Assembly (NCBI RefSeq): GCF_014356525.2
Contig: NC_052510.1
Span: 55,168,503-55,232,502, forward strand
Source of the DNA: Nilaparvata lugens
Taxonomy: Eukaryota > Arthropoda > Insecta > Hemiptera > Delphacidae
Direction: 5' to 3'
DNA: 64,000 nucleotides
This document shows, one piece after another, positions 47,953 to 58,684 of this stretch; position 1 is the stretch's first letter; the number at the start of each line of letters is the position of its first letter. The notes beneath the pieces are model-generated. The model saw only the letters and a program-made list of their open reading frames with translations, ran no database searches and was not told the origin of the DNA. Both the position numbers and the translations under genes were made by a program.

Positions 47953-50413
47953 TGTGCCAAAGAAGATAATTTTGAATAAAATTTAGAATTTAGAAATAGG
48001 CCGACACATCTAGAAAATACCTGAGTCTATACCTAATTCATGCAGGTGAACGGGCTAGAGTCAAGAAAACTTCAATTAATCTTGCCATGCCTGATTTAAT
48101 AGGTTTATACTATAGAATAACACTACAATTTGAAATAATAGAAAAATACAAACAGCTTCAATAAACATTGGCAGCTAAAATCGAACAACAGAAACAACAA
48201 TATCATGTTACTTTGTTGACATTCTTCATCTGATTCGGGGGCGCATTACTATCCCCGTTTAGATAGCAATACGTCACAAAACCAAACAAGATCAGTCATA
48301 AAATAACCAATCAATTTCAACATGAAGTTACTCAAGAAAGAAAAAAACCCGTTGAACCCAAATGTCGTCGATAGTAACCCATATAACCCATTTCATAATA
48401 ATTTTGAATCCCCATCTTTTATTGACATTCTCGAATGAACCTTTGTTTCACTACACTGCACTTTCGTTGGTTTGTACGTTGGTTTGAACGTACAAATATT
48501 ATCGCCGGGGTTACAGTACCTTGTTTTTGGCGGTGAGCTTTTACCGGTTGAATTTGGCTTGACGGCGACGTCCTCTTACGTCCCTAGACCTGTCGTCTGA
48601 ACGGGTGTCTTGAAGCGGTTTTACATAAAGTTGCGGAACCAAAGGGGTGGTAGTACAAGAAGTTGGTTTGGGGACACACATGAACCGCTGTAAATAAATG
48701 TATTACAGCATTAATTTCTAACTCTTCCTACAATTCATCAAAAGCTAAAACAGGAGTTATCTATTGATTACAATTAATTAAATTCTCTCATTCTTTGAAT
48801 CCTCATTTTATATAGATTTTTATCTTTAAACTACTGATTCTTTTTATCAGAATTAATGGATCTTTCTTCACAAATAATTCAAATTGAAATGATGCTAACT
48901 TATATGATATTTTTCGTTTGGTTTGCGAAATCAAATATAATTTTTCATATAGTAGCTCGGCTAGTATTGTTGGAAACTTGTGCGCCAGCCAACATTTATT
49001 TTATTTATTATTTATGAACTATAGGACTCAATCCAAGTGTAAATAACGGGCATTCGCCCAAAACTGCTCAGAACCTTAATTAAAAATGAACATTCCAGAG
49101 TTTATGATTTGATTTACCTACAAATACAAGTCCAAAAACTAGTATCAACTGAAATTATGAATTTATCACCTAATAAAACAAGACACTTTATAACACAATA
49201 AAAGAAAAAAATATTGAAAATTTCACTTTAAGGAAAGATAATGTTTGCCTTATAAGATTCACCTTTAATTAAATAAAATTAGTAGACACATAGAAAATAA
49301 TTTAAATTGTATTAAAATTTGAACATTCATTAATATTAATTTCCTGGAGAAGAAAAACTTTCTTCTTCATCTATTAAGATTTCTATCATAAAAAATTACT
49401 AAATCATTCAAAAGCCTTAATGACATAAGAAAACAGAGTCTGAAAAATATAAATTAAAAAATGTCATAAACTCAATATGAACAATTCTTAAAAGTTTCAT
49501 TTCAATTTAAAGGCTATCTTCCTGACTTTCAGCAATACTCTACGATAATATATCTCCAGGAACAATAACTCAAATGTAACGTAACTGAAAACTTTCTATA
49601 CTTCTGTAGAAAAAAATATAAGTATCTTCCATCACTAATAAAATCAAAAGGATTATTCTCAATCAATATTATTAACTTGAAAAATAACAGGCTTTGTTGA
49701 TAAAATCTTTTGATTGAAGTTTCACTTAATTAATTTCCCTAAATTATATTTTAACCTTAGTTTACGTACCTTAGCGGTTATTTGAAGAAACAATTATTCG
49801 TACATGATGAAGAAACACAATTAAACCTTTCAGGACATGGCACTACTAGTAAATTTAAACATTAATAAAAAATAAAACTAGCTCCTACATTAACTACTGA
49901 AATAAACTTATAAACCTGCCCAAAAAGGGGGAAACATAGTGACTACATCTTTACTCTCGTAGTGCTCCTAGTAAAGTGTCCTCCGGAACGTAATCTGGTC
50001 TCTCGACTGGGGAATCCCCACTACTGTATTTAGAAACAGGTCTCCTATTGGGCGAATGGAATCAATTTGACCAATCGTCGCGTGGCTTCTACAGCCTTTG
50101 GACCAAATAGTAACTGCAAAATCGGTAGTTTGTTATAATTTCAATGCTTGCTGTTTTCCAACTTATCGCATTTTATGTCGCGACAAGAAGGCTAAGTTTT
50201 AGAGATAAATCCATAATCTACATTCCTCGACGACTCGGAGCCACAATTTTTAAATATCTATCATGGGAAACTCGAAGTCATGGCCGTTCATAATAGAGAG
50301 AGAAAATAATTTATTTCGCTAACTCACTTACAATAATGGCTCTAGTCTATTGCGTATTAAATTTACTATTATAACTTGGGAAAAGGCCTGAATTAAAGAG
50401 AGTGCCCGGCACA
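47953..50413 (-). repeat. 5' LTR (2461 bp)
   Basis: TGTGCC to GGCACA, near-identical to 43645-46108. It differs by a few substitutions, extra bases near 48482-48500 and single-base indels in homopolymers. It would carry the element's promoter; a donor-like ATT|GTAAGTGAG lies about 85 bases into the LTR on the minus strand. Confidence 0.9.
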
Positions 50414-50417
50414 GATT

Positions 50418-51356
50418 GTAATTCAAAATAATGAACATCGACATTGCAGAAAGGAATAGAAATATTATTTAGCTAATTGCATATTATGAGGTGTTTGGAG
50501 TGTGGAAAGGAAGTCGAAACATCACAGCAATTCGTGTCATAAACATCATTGTCTTTTTGAGAATCACATCTGTTGCTGTTTCGGAGATGAATCCTTCAAA
50601 GCAACCCATTCATACATCAACGTTGACACTTCTACATTTCCTTGCTTTTTACCTCTTGCGACGTTCTTGGCCGTTTGCAGATTGAATTTGCCACACAAAG
50701 ACTAAAATTTATGGCTTCATCCGTCCAGAATCTACAATATTGACTGGGATATTTTCGCAAGCCATACGTAGTAAGTGATAATATATTATAGATTAGTGTT
50801 ATTGAAAGTAGTGAGTAAGATATTATCGTAAGTAGTATCATCATTACAAGTAGTAAGATAATATCGTATGTAGTTGCTCAACTCACTCACGATATAAATT
50901 ATGATAAATGTGTCACCATAGATAAAGGATGAACATAAGCATAAGCATAAGCATAAGCATAAGCCATATTATATTTTTTACAAAGCTAGTAAAAGAAATT
51001 TATTATATATAAATTAATTAAAATCATGTTATATTAGTTTATTATATGAATAAAATTATATAAATTATATATATTTATTATTCTATGTTCATCTATTATA
51101 CTTTTTACATACTATATTTCTTGTCTCTGGTGTCACTTTTATTTTATCGTATTATATGATGTGATCTCTTCATGTGTTCTGATTTGCATCATCATCCACC
51201 AATATCCAGTTCTTTGGATTATGTTGATTAATTAAGGATTAGTATACCTCGCTCTATCTGTTCTTGTGAGCGCTAATATTTGAGAGTTCGATTGAACGGG
51301 AATTTAATGTATGAAAGTTGAGTATAGAATGAATAAAAATGTGATAGTTATATTTT
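50418..51356. other. Non-coding stretch with a (CATAAG)n run
   Basis: A hexamer run CATAAG lies at 50934-50964 (five copies). No gene supported; two short overlapping open frames near 50500-50700 have no recognised motif. Confidence 0.4.
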
Positions 51357-51490
51357 TTATTTATTTATTCATTTGTTGATATTATTACAAATTATATGAA
51401 TATGATCGGGATAGAACAACAGGCATAGCCCAAAACTATTCTGTTCCCAAATTTTTATAAATAATAAAATGTCCAAAAAAATAGGTTATT
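51357..51490 (-). repeat. (AATA)n-tailed retroelement with stem-loop (copy e)
   Basis: Close match to 59010-59150: tail, then GATTTGTAAT-type spacer, then the stem-loop (51408-51447) with core GGGCTATGCCTGTTG, then CCTATTTTTTTGGACATTTT on the minus strand. Confidence 0.8.
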
Positions 51491-52080
51491 ATGAAGATTT
51501 CGAAAGTTGAGTTCGGTGACTATTCATGGATGATGTATGAATTAGGTATTATAATTGGCTCCATTCAAATCCCTATCTATTCTCATTCTCGCTTCGATTC
51601 ATTGAATGGACAACGTAACACCGTTGTAAAAAATCTCTTATCTCATCTATGAATGCTTTATGAATTGGTTAATTATGATTGACTTTATTCAAATCTGTAT
51701 CTATTCTCATTTCTACTCCCTGCTCCGATTCATTGAATGGACAAAGTAGCACCATTGAAAAATCTCTTATCTCGAACAATATTGTAAGAAATTGCTGGCG
51801 CACAGTGGAAGAATAAGTTTGAATCGGTTCACAAGTTGCACAAGGAAAGCGATCATTAATCATCCAGAACTCAGTAGTAGTAAATCGAAGGACGATTTGT
51901 CACTACTTATCGAATTTCTTCGGTTTCCGCTACTTCATTCATTCATTCATTCCATTGCACTTATTTCCGCCATTACTCCCATCTATCTTTCCTTCCTTAT
52001 TCATTCTTGCTCCTCTACTACTGCCGATGATCTTCGACTATTAACATAGCGATATTCATGACCTATTTTTGGACAATTTC
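51491..52080. other. Two-copy 100-bp repeat, otherwise unrecognised
   Basis: ATTCAAATCC/TGTATCTATTCTCAT ... GATTCATTGAATGGACAA occurs at about 51565-51650 and 51690-51775, a diverged direct duplication. No gene supported. Confidence 0.45.
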
Positions 52081-52145
52081 TATCTAAATTTGGGAAAGGA
52101 ACAGTTTTGGGCTTTAAGCCTGTTGTTCCTTTCCCAATCATTCAC
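52081..52145 (+). repeat. Stem-loop of the (AATA)n-tailed family (copy f)
   Basis: GGGAAAGGAACA (52092-52103) pairs perfectly with TGTTCCTTTCCC (52124-52135) around a 20-nt loop containing TTTTGGGCTTTAAGCCTG. This is the best-paired copy. Confidence 0.75.
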
Positions 52146-52599
52146 AGTTAAGATTGATATTGTATGTATCAATGTATAAATTATCAACTTATTGGATTAG
52201 ATCACAGGAAATTCTTGGGAAATATCAGTTTATCGAGTTGGGAATGAATGTATTCTTAAAACTTATCACTATGGACAGGTCATATTCTGTATTGCATTAT
52301 CTGAAATATGAATACACATTCATGTATTGTCTTTTTTCTTTAGGGCTGCTCTTGGATATAAATAAAAATAGAAACTAAATACCCTTTTAAAATGTCATTC
52401 ATTTTCCAATCACTTGATAATGATATCATACAGCCGAAGCATGTTGTGCAATTTTGAAAGGATACTTGGATTTCTAGTTTTATTTACGGTTATATATTTT
52501 TTCGGTGACAAGAGAACGAATATTTTTATTTTATCACAAAGAAAATGTGATTTTAGTGTCTTTTATTGATGTTTACCCCCATTGTTACTCTTCCATGGT

Positions 52600-52975
52600 T
52601 GTTCTCTCCACCTTGATCTATATCTACTGTTATCTGTGTTTTCTCATGTATTTTGTTTTTTTTTTTATTTTTTGCTTTCATACTTTATATTATTCTATAC
52701 CCAAATATTTCTCTTGCATCTGTTTATTTCTGTTTTTTTCTGTATAATTGGTGTTTGTACCGTTTGAAGTTGAATAAATAAATAAATATTGTTTCTGTTA
52801 TCTATATCTAATGTTAACTGTGTTTTCTCATGTATTTTTTTTTTTTATACTTCCTATTATTTCATATCCAAATATGTTATATTGCTTGTTTTCTCTTGCA
52901 TCTGTTTTTCTCTGTTATGTTTATGTATGATTGGTGTTTGTACCGTTAGAAGTTGAATAAATAAATGAATAGTGC
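52600..52975 (+). repeat. Two tandem retroelement 3' ends with AATAAATAAAT tails
   Basis: TGTGTTTTCTCATGTATTTT, CTCTTGCATCTGTTT, TTGGTGTTTGTACCGTT and GAAGTTGAATAAATAAAT occur in the same order in 52615-52790 and 52810-52970. Each half ends in the tail, so these are two LINE or SINE ends in tandem. Confidence 0.7.
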
Positions 52976-53165
52976 TTCTATGTTAATTATAAAAACAGTT
53001 CATTGAAATATCTAAAATATTTTATGTTATTGTATTTCCTCTTTGTTACTACATGTGAATGAATTGATGTTTTTTCTGGGCTATTCATAATAAATGGAAA
53101 TTATACGCAGATCACTTATATTCATAGGCCTCAAATCACTTCGTTCATATGGGCTACTTGGTCCA

Positions 53166-53332
53166 AATAAAAACAATATAAAAACTTTTATTAAAAACTT
53201 TAAAATATTTCAATAAAAGGATAATAAAAGAATACTAAACTTTTAGTACCCGTTTATTAAAAACTTTTAAATATTTTGAAGTTTTCAATAAAAGGATACT
53301 AAAAGTTTTTATATTGTTTTTATTAATAGGCC
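53166..53332. repeat. A/T-rich inverted repeat
   Basis: AAAAACAATATAAAAACTTTT (left) is complementary to the right end, and the arms share AATAAAAGGAT and TTTAAAATATTT. Very A/T-rich; an old foldback element is possible. Confidence 0.6.
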
Positions 53333-53669
53333 TATACACCAGCAAAAATTCAAATATAGTACAATAATCTCACTCAAACAACTGTAATTATTCAACTATA
53401 ATTTTTCATCTATTAGCATTATTCTATTGAAGGCTTGGAACCCTAGTACTAGTGTATGTGACGCACGTGTATATTTTTGATCACAGTGACTCAGAGAATT
53501 CAATACACTGTAGAGTGTGGCACATGAGTGGGGGGGGACTCAAGTCGACGTCTTTCAAGTGCCCTCAGCTATGTAACATCTCATATATCACTGGAAGGAT
53601 AACGTTACATTGATGGATGTATCCTACAGCCATGTGTTGCATGTGCATGTATAAAGTATCACATATACT
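53333..53669. other. Non-coding; would be 3' UTR of the alternative end of exon 3
   Basis: Starts just below the TAA at 53670-53672. The nearest AATAAA on the minus strand is at 53319-53324, about 350 nt away. No repeat recognised. Confidence 0.3.
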
Positions 53670-53728
53670 TTATGGCATGCTCTGTAATTTATCGGGTTCA
53701 GGGTACTCTAACATCCAATCCACCATAC

Positions 53729-53754
53729 TTGATCCTCCCTCAGTATCATATTGC
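53729..53754 (-). CDS. Proposed exon 3 of an unnamed split gene, with two possible ends
   Basis: A strong acceptor (TTATTTATTCTTGTAG) precedes it. The first base completes the Lys codon left open by the exon at 59527-59612, and the frame goes on QYDTEGGS. In the short form it ends at CAA|GTATGG (53729/53728), leaving one base, as the exon at 34116 needs. In the long form the same frame stays open to a TAA at 53670-53672 and reads MVDWMLEYPEPDKLQSMP. The long form looks very protein-like, the short form has only a mediocre donor. Both may be used. Not recognised. Confidence 0.45.
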
Positions 53755-54655
53755 CTACAAGAATAAATAAGATAACAGAGTAGATTTCATCATCGAAATC
53801 TTTGTGCATCAAAGAGAATATTGGTTTAGAGGGTCCCATAGTTTAGCGATATTCGGTAGGGTAGCATCAAGCGAACTCTCATTGATAAATATTGCTTGCG
53901 CTATGCGCATACAGTTCTATTATGGTATATTCACTTTTCACTTATGACAAGGTAAGAAGCATGTTATAAGACCAGCTCCGGTATTTCAAAATAACCTCAT
54001 ATTTTGTGTTACCTCAGTCTTTTTGAAAGGATACTTTTACTCTCTGATATCAGTATTGCGAAATTGAGATTCCTTCGTAAGACAAACGAGATTACGTATT
54101 GATATCTCTCTACCTCTCTATAACTCTTTAGAATCCGCCAACATTTTTCTCTCATACCTTGAAAATCAATATAATAGAATAATTTGTTTGAATGGATTGT
54201 CATTAAAGCCAATCTATATGAATAAAAATCGAGCCTCAAATTTTGACGTTCAATAACTTTTAAATGCTTGCATTAATTTGATGTTTTTTTAGTTGTATTC
54301 GTTATGTTCAGGACCAGGTTTATGGACCATCAAATTTATGACCCGACTCCAGGACTCTTTCCTACGGTCCTTCAAAGTTTACATGTAATCCTTATAGGAG
54401 AAGATTTGTGAGCTGGCCACACACAGAAATAAAAATCAGCTGTTATAATCATTGCGTCATCCAACAGCCGTCGGTAGATCTGTTTTTCTATTTTCTTTCT
54501 ATACTGATTCACAAAATTCTAATTATGATGATAATGCCGCGGTACGAACGACGTCCAAACTTGGGTCGAAATGCTGTAAATTAAGAATATGCACGGGAGA
54601 TATACAATTCAATTTACCAGCAAGCTGCATTCAACTAAATTCAAAAATACAAAAT
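53755..54655 (-). other. Proposed intron 2, lower part
   Basis: No gene or repeat recognised apart from the Helitron relic that starts near 54656. Confidence 0.3.
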
Positions 54656-54995
54656 GCTGAACAACTAACTAAGCACATAGAAGTCCATATTGAGATATAA
54701 ATGCAAATACTGATTGTTGAATAATTTTAATAAGAGTATAGAGCATCAGAATAAGCTAAGGCTAAGCACACCTTAGGAGGTGCGGCTTGGTGATACAAAG
54801 TGTTGATCTTATGGAGATTGCATTAACACACTGTACCACGCCATGCCCGATTCAGTGTGTGTAAGTTCTTCCATTCAAACCAATAAGCAAGAAGCACCTG
54901 AATGCAAAATACCTCATCGTGCCTCCTCAGGTGTGCATCCAGATAAGTTTGTCATGAGAAATGTTTGGCGGTACAAAGTTCGCTGGGCCAGCTAG
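54656..54995 (+). mobile_element. Helitron 3' part, second copy
   Basis: AGCACATAGAAGTCCATATTG matches 35370-35395 and the end TTGGCGGTACAAAGTTCG followed by GCCAGCTAG matches 35487-35516, with CTAG at 54992-54995. The 5' end was not located. Confidence 0.65.
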
Positions 54996-54999
54996 TAGA

Positions 55000-55760
55000 C
55001 ATTAAACACAGAATAGTACTTTTCTCTTATTGGACTGTATTGAACTCAATGATACAGTCATTCAGGAACTCTCTATACAAATTTAGAATTTAAAATTCTT
55101 GTTTTTACTATGTTTAACAATGACCATTATCAAATACTCGTACCCTTCAATTATCAATGAATGATTAAGTTGCTTAATTTTGTATAATGTCTCATTCAGA
55201 TTCGTAAGACGAAATTTTCAAATTGAACAAATTATATTATATCCTATTATATTAAGCAAGCAATCTCTGTTTTTTTATATCTGGTTATTTATGTTCAACG
55301 GATCTCGAAAACAGCTCTAAAGATTTTCATGAAATTTGGAACAAAGTATGTTTATGATATGAAAATTTGGTTGCACTAGGTCTCATCCTTGGGAGGACAT
55401 AGCCAGCTGTGAAATATGAACACGATCATTATAGAGAATTGTGTTCTGTTTATCAATGAATAAAAATAACGAGCTAAGCTCGGTGCCCCGATATTTACAA
55501 ATAATGTTCAAAGAAATGTACTATCCTCTTATTGGACTGAACTCAATGATACAGTCATTCAGGAACACAAATTTATAATTTAAAATTCTTGTTTTTACCA
55601 TGTTTAATAATGACCGTTATCAAATACTCGTACCCTTCAATCATTAATGAATTATTAAGGTGCTTAATTTTGAAGAATAACTCATCCAGATTCATAAGTC
55701 GAAATTTTCAAATGAAGAAATTATAATATATTATAAATAATTTTCACTATACAATAATTT
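55000..55760 (+). repeat. Direct duplication flanking the repeat at 55245
   Basis: TGATACAGTCATTCAGGAAC, AATTTAAAATTCTTGTTTTTAC, CAAATACTCGTACCCTTCAAT and GACGAAATTTTCAAAT occur in order at 55048-55230 and again at 55548-55725. Confidence 0.75.
55245..55494 (+). repeat. Short copy of the GAGCAATTTCTGT...GCTCGGTGCCCCG repeat
   Basis: Holds both ends of the family in only 250 bp (start TATCCTATTATATTAAGCAA, end AGCTCGGTGCCCCGATATTT). It is flanked by a direct duplication of local sequence (TGAACTCAATGATACAGTCATT at 55040 and 55537), so the repeat may lie within a tandemly duplicated segment. Confidence 0.7.
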
Positions 55761-56474
55761 CCAAATTGATATTTTATTACTTCTTGACTATGATATTCTT
55801 GACCTGCTTCAATTCGTATGTATCAGTAATGCAACTTCTTTACTTTACTTCACACCTTAAACTTCTTCACTCCATTACTTGTACACAGCTACTTCTGAAA
55901 TATTTTTCATGCATGCACAATATTCTACTATCTATAGAATTATCAATGTTTCTATTCCCTTTCACCTCAGTCCTGAGATCGAAGTAATTCACGTGACAAG
56001 ATGATTGATGAAAAAATATAATACTGGATATTCTGCGATAAAAATCAAATCTCATAGGATATTTTTCATAGAACGTGAAAAGAAATAATATACGGGAGAA
56101 TCCAAAGCGTATCAACTAGTTAACCAGAGAATCAATAACAGAAAATTGATGAGCAATCAACCAATGATACTCGACAACGTCATGGAATGCGTCAGGTAAC
56201 ATTCCAATCAGTTCTAATGAATGCAGCCGACAAGTGTGGTTTTGCAGTCTGCAACATTTGAAAAGTGCTGAATGTGCGGTTCAGCAGACTGCAGTCTGTC
56301 ACTCAAACCGCATCAAGCATGATATGTGATGGGTGGGGTGACATGGAGATAGAGATAGAGGTAGTGATAGAGCTAGAGTGAGAGGGGATCTGCATTACAC
56401 AGAGTGTAATGTGTGATTTAGCCACATAGAAATGTAACAGTAGTTGTCTCTCTGTGGACCCCGGCGAGTGTTTA

Positions 56475-57098
56475 TTAATACCCGATGGAACAGGACGACC
56501 CACCTGATGAGTGTGGTTGAGGGGGTTGAGGGGGAGTGAATGTGGGATGGAGAGGTGTGATGGGAGGAGTAGGGGAATAAGGCCTGAGGGGATTGTGATA
56601 TAGGTAAAGAAAAGCTGGGAAAGGCACGGTGAGGGGCTGGGAGTTCGAGGGGTCCTCGGAAGGAGAAAAAGGGTTGTAATTAGAGGATGAGGAGGAGGAG
56701 GAGGAGGAGGAGGTTGAGGAGGAGGAGGAGGAGGAGGAGGAGGAGGAGGAGGAGGAGGAGGAGGAGGAGGACGATCGATGTAAAGGTATACCGAGTGGAG
56801 TCATCCAGGTGAGAGAAGTGATCCTACCAGCCCTGGGCTTCTGTGCTCTGCTACCACAACTACTTATAACCGGAGGAAGGGTCGCTGTGATGAAAACAAG
56901 GGATGTTGATAAAGATGTGATGGAGAGGTGGGCATGTTGAAGAGAGGCAGAGAGAGTAAGAGGGAGAAGGAGTGAGGGAGTCACTGAGAGAGGAAGTGAG
57001 AAAACAGTGTGTTGGGAGAGTATTTCCGATGAGAGAAGAGTATTCAATTGAGAATACTTGAATTCTTCGACAATAATAATTTTAGTTCTTCCTATCAC
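56475..57098 (-). CDS. Ser-rich open frame in duplication unit 1, doubtful gene
   Basis: About 208 codons, starting at TTG or an inner ATG. The sequence has a Ser/Leu/Thr-rich front, a run of about 30 Ser coded by the GGA tract (AGC/TCC-type codons), then a Pro-rich end (PYSPTPPITPLHP, SIGY, stop). A donor-like CATCAG|GTGGGT lies near the end (56504). No known domain. The frame is also open in unit 2, but the shared microsatellite alone favours open frames. Low confidence as a gene. Confidence 0.2.
   Translation of the reverse strand: MIGRTKIIIVEEFKYSQLNTLLSSEILSQHTVFSLPLSVTPSLLLPLTLSASLQHAHLSITSLSTSLVFITATLPPVISSCGSRAQKPRAGRITSLTWMTPLGIPLHRSSSSSSSSSSSSSSSSSSSSTSSSSSSSSSSNYNPFSPSEDPSNSQPLTVPFPAFLYLYHNPLRPYSPTPPITPLHPTFTPPQPPQPHSSGGSSCSIGY
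56690..56771 (+). repeat. (GGA)n microsatellite, unit 1
   Basis: GAGGAGGAGG-type run of about 80 bases with one GTTGAG interruption. Confidence 0.95.
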
Positions 57099-57780
57099 TA
57101 TAAATTCTTAACTATGATATTCTTGATCTGCTTCAACTCCTCAGTAATGTTACCTCTTCACTTTACTTCACACCTTAAACTTCTTCACTTCATTACTTCA
57201 GACATATTTTTCATGCATGCACAATATTCTACTCTCTTATAGATTTATCAATGTTTCTATTCCCTTTCACCTCAGTCCTGAGATCGAAGTAATTTCACGT
57301 GACAAGATGATTGATGAAAAAATATAATACTGGATATTCTGCGAGAAAAATCAAATCTCATAGGATATTTTTCATAGAACGTGAAAAGAAATAATATACG
57401 GGAGAATTCAAAGCTTATCAACTAGTTAACCAGAGAATCAATAACAGAAAATTGATGAGCAATCAACCAATGACACTCGACAACGTCATGGAATGCGTCA
57501 GGTAACATTCCAATCAGTTCTAATGAATGCAGCCGTCAAGTGTGGTTTTGCAGTCTGCAACATTTGAAAAGTGCTGAATGTGCGGTTCAGCAGACTGCAG
57601 TCTGTCATTCAAACCGCATCAAGCATGATATGCGATGGGTGGGGTGACATGGAGATAGAGATAGAGGTACAGATAGAGCTAGAGTGAGAGGGAATCTGCA
57701 TTGCACAGAGTGTAATGTGTGATTTAGCCACATAGAAATGTAACAGTAGTTGTCTCTCTGTGGACCTCGGCGAGTGTTTA

Positions 57781-58407
57781 TTAATACCCGATGGAACAGG
57801 ACGACCCACCTGATGAGTGTGGTTGAGGGGGTTGAGGGGGAGTGAATGTGGGATGGAGAGGTGTGATGGGAGGAGTAGGGGAATAAGGCCTGAGGGGATT
57901 GTGATATAGGTAAAGAAAATCTGGGAAAGGCACGGTGAGGGGCTGGGAGTTCGAGGGGTCCTCGGAAAGAGAAAAAGGGTTGTAATAAGAGGATGAGGAG
58001 GAGTAGGTGATAAAGGAGGAGGAGGAGGGGGAGGAGGAGGAGGATGAGGAGAAGGACGAGGAGGAGGAGGAGGAGGAGGAGGAGGAGGAGGAAAAGGAGG
58101 AGGAGGAAGAGGGAGAGGAGGAGGAGGTGGACGATCGATGTAAAGGTATACCGAGTGGAGTCATCCAGGTGAGAGAAGTGATCCTACCATCCCTGGGCTT
58201 CTGTGCTCTGCTACCACAACTACTTATAACCGGAGGAAGGGTCGCTGTGATGAAAACAAGGGATGTTGATAAAGATGTGATGGAGAGGTGGGCATGTAGA
58301 AGAGAGGCAGAGAGAGTATGATGGAGAAGATGCGAGGGGATGACAGAGCGAGGAAGTGAGGAAACAGTGTGTTGGGAGAGTATCTCCGAAGAGAGAAGAG
58401 TATTCAA
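57781..58407 (-). CDS. Ser-rich open frame in duplication unit 2, doubtful gene
   Basis: Counterpart of 56475-57098 with the same beginning (LLSSEILSQHTV) and end (PPQPHSSGGSSCSIGY). Indels in the repeat tract are multiples of three and the flanking parts have no frameshift, which is notable for two diverged copies. No family recognised. Confidence 0.2.
   Translation of the reverse strand: MNTLLSSEILSQHTVSSLPRSVIPSHLLHHTLSASLLHAHLSITSLSTSLVFITATLPPVISSCGSRAQKPRDGRITSLTWMTPLGIPLHRSSTSSSSPSSSSSFSSSSSSSSSSSSSFSSSSSSSPSSSSFITYSSSSSYYNPFSLSEDPSNSQPLTVPFPDFLYLYHNPLRPYSPTPPITPLHPTFTPPQPPQPHSSGGSSCSIGY
58005..58131 (+). repeat. (GGA)n microsatellite, unit 2
   Basis: Interrupted GAG/GGA tract of about 125 bases. 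Confidence 0.95.
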
Positions 58408-58684
58408 TTGAGAATACTTGAATTCATTGATACAACAATAAGTTTAGTTCTTCCTATCACTACTAGTTTTTTCTATCAATTTTAGTTCTTCCTATATAGT
58501 ACTAGCTGTATAATACTTTTTAATAGTATAATACTCTTTATTTATAATAATAGCTGTGTGTCACAAGACGTTAGACAAACTACAGATGAACTAAAGTAAC
58601 AAAAAAATGGGAGATTTACACTGTCTTCAGAATGTTGTAGAACTTCTCCATGATGAGGTGAGAGTGGTTACACAAATATTGTCA

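Larger units (their letters stand above)
43641..50417 (-). mobile_element. Non-autonomous LTR retrotransposon with large LTRs
   Basis: The element proper is 43645-50413 (6769 bp): LTR 43645-46108, internal part 46109-47952, LTR 47953-50413. The outer ends are TGTGCC and GGCACA, and GATT flanks both sides (43641-43644, 50414-50417), a 4-bp target duplication as in many Ty3/gypsy and some BEL elements. On the minus strand a purine tract lies directly before the 3' LTR and a candidate primer site follows the 5' LTR. The internal 1.84 kb has no gag, protease, RT or integrase. The LTRs differ by roughly eight substitutions and several small indels in 2.4 kb, so the insertion is young. Its proteins must have come from another element. 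It lies within the proposed long intron of the minus-strand gene, in the same orientation. Confidence 0.9.
55775..57100. repeat. 1.3-kb tandem duplication, unit 1
   Basis: Matches 57101-58465 in direct orientation at an offset of about 1324 bp, from ACTATGATATTCTTGA through TTTTTCATGCATGCACAATA, the CAGTCTGCAACATTTGAAAA block and a GGA microsatellite to TTTAGTTCTTCCTATCACTA. The units differ by a few per cent and by the length of the GGA tract. Confidence 0.9.
57101..58465. repeat. 1.3-kb tandem duplication, unit 2
   Basis: Direct copy of 55775-57100. The head is shorter by about 30 bp, the GGA tract is longer and more interrupted (58005-58130). Confidence 0.9.

Noticed and set aside
43645..50413. 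Simple segmental duplication instead of an LTR element
   Set aside because: Inverted TGTGCC/GGCACA ends, the GATT flanks, the purine tract and the primer-site position together favour a retrotransposon.
58007..58321. Glu-rich frame on the plus strand
   Set aside because: Simple translation of the GGA microsatellite.
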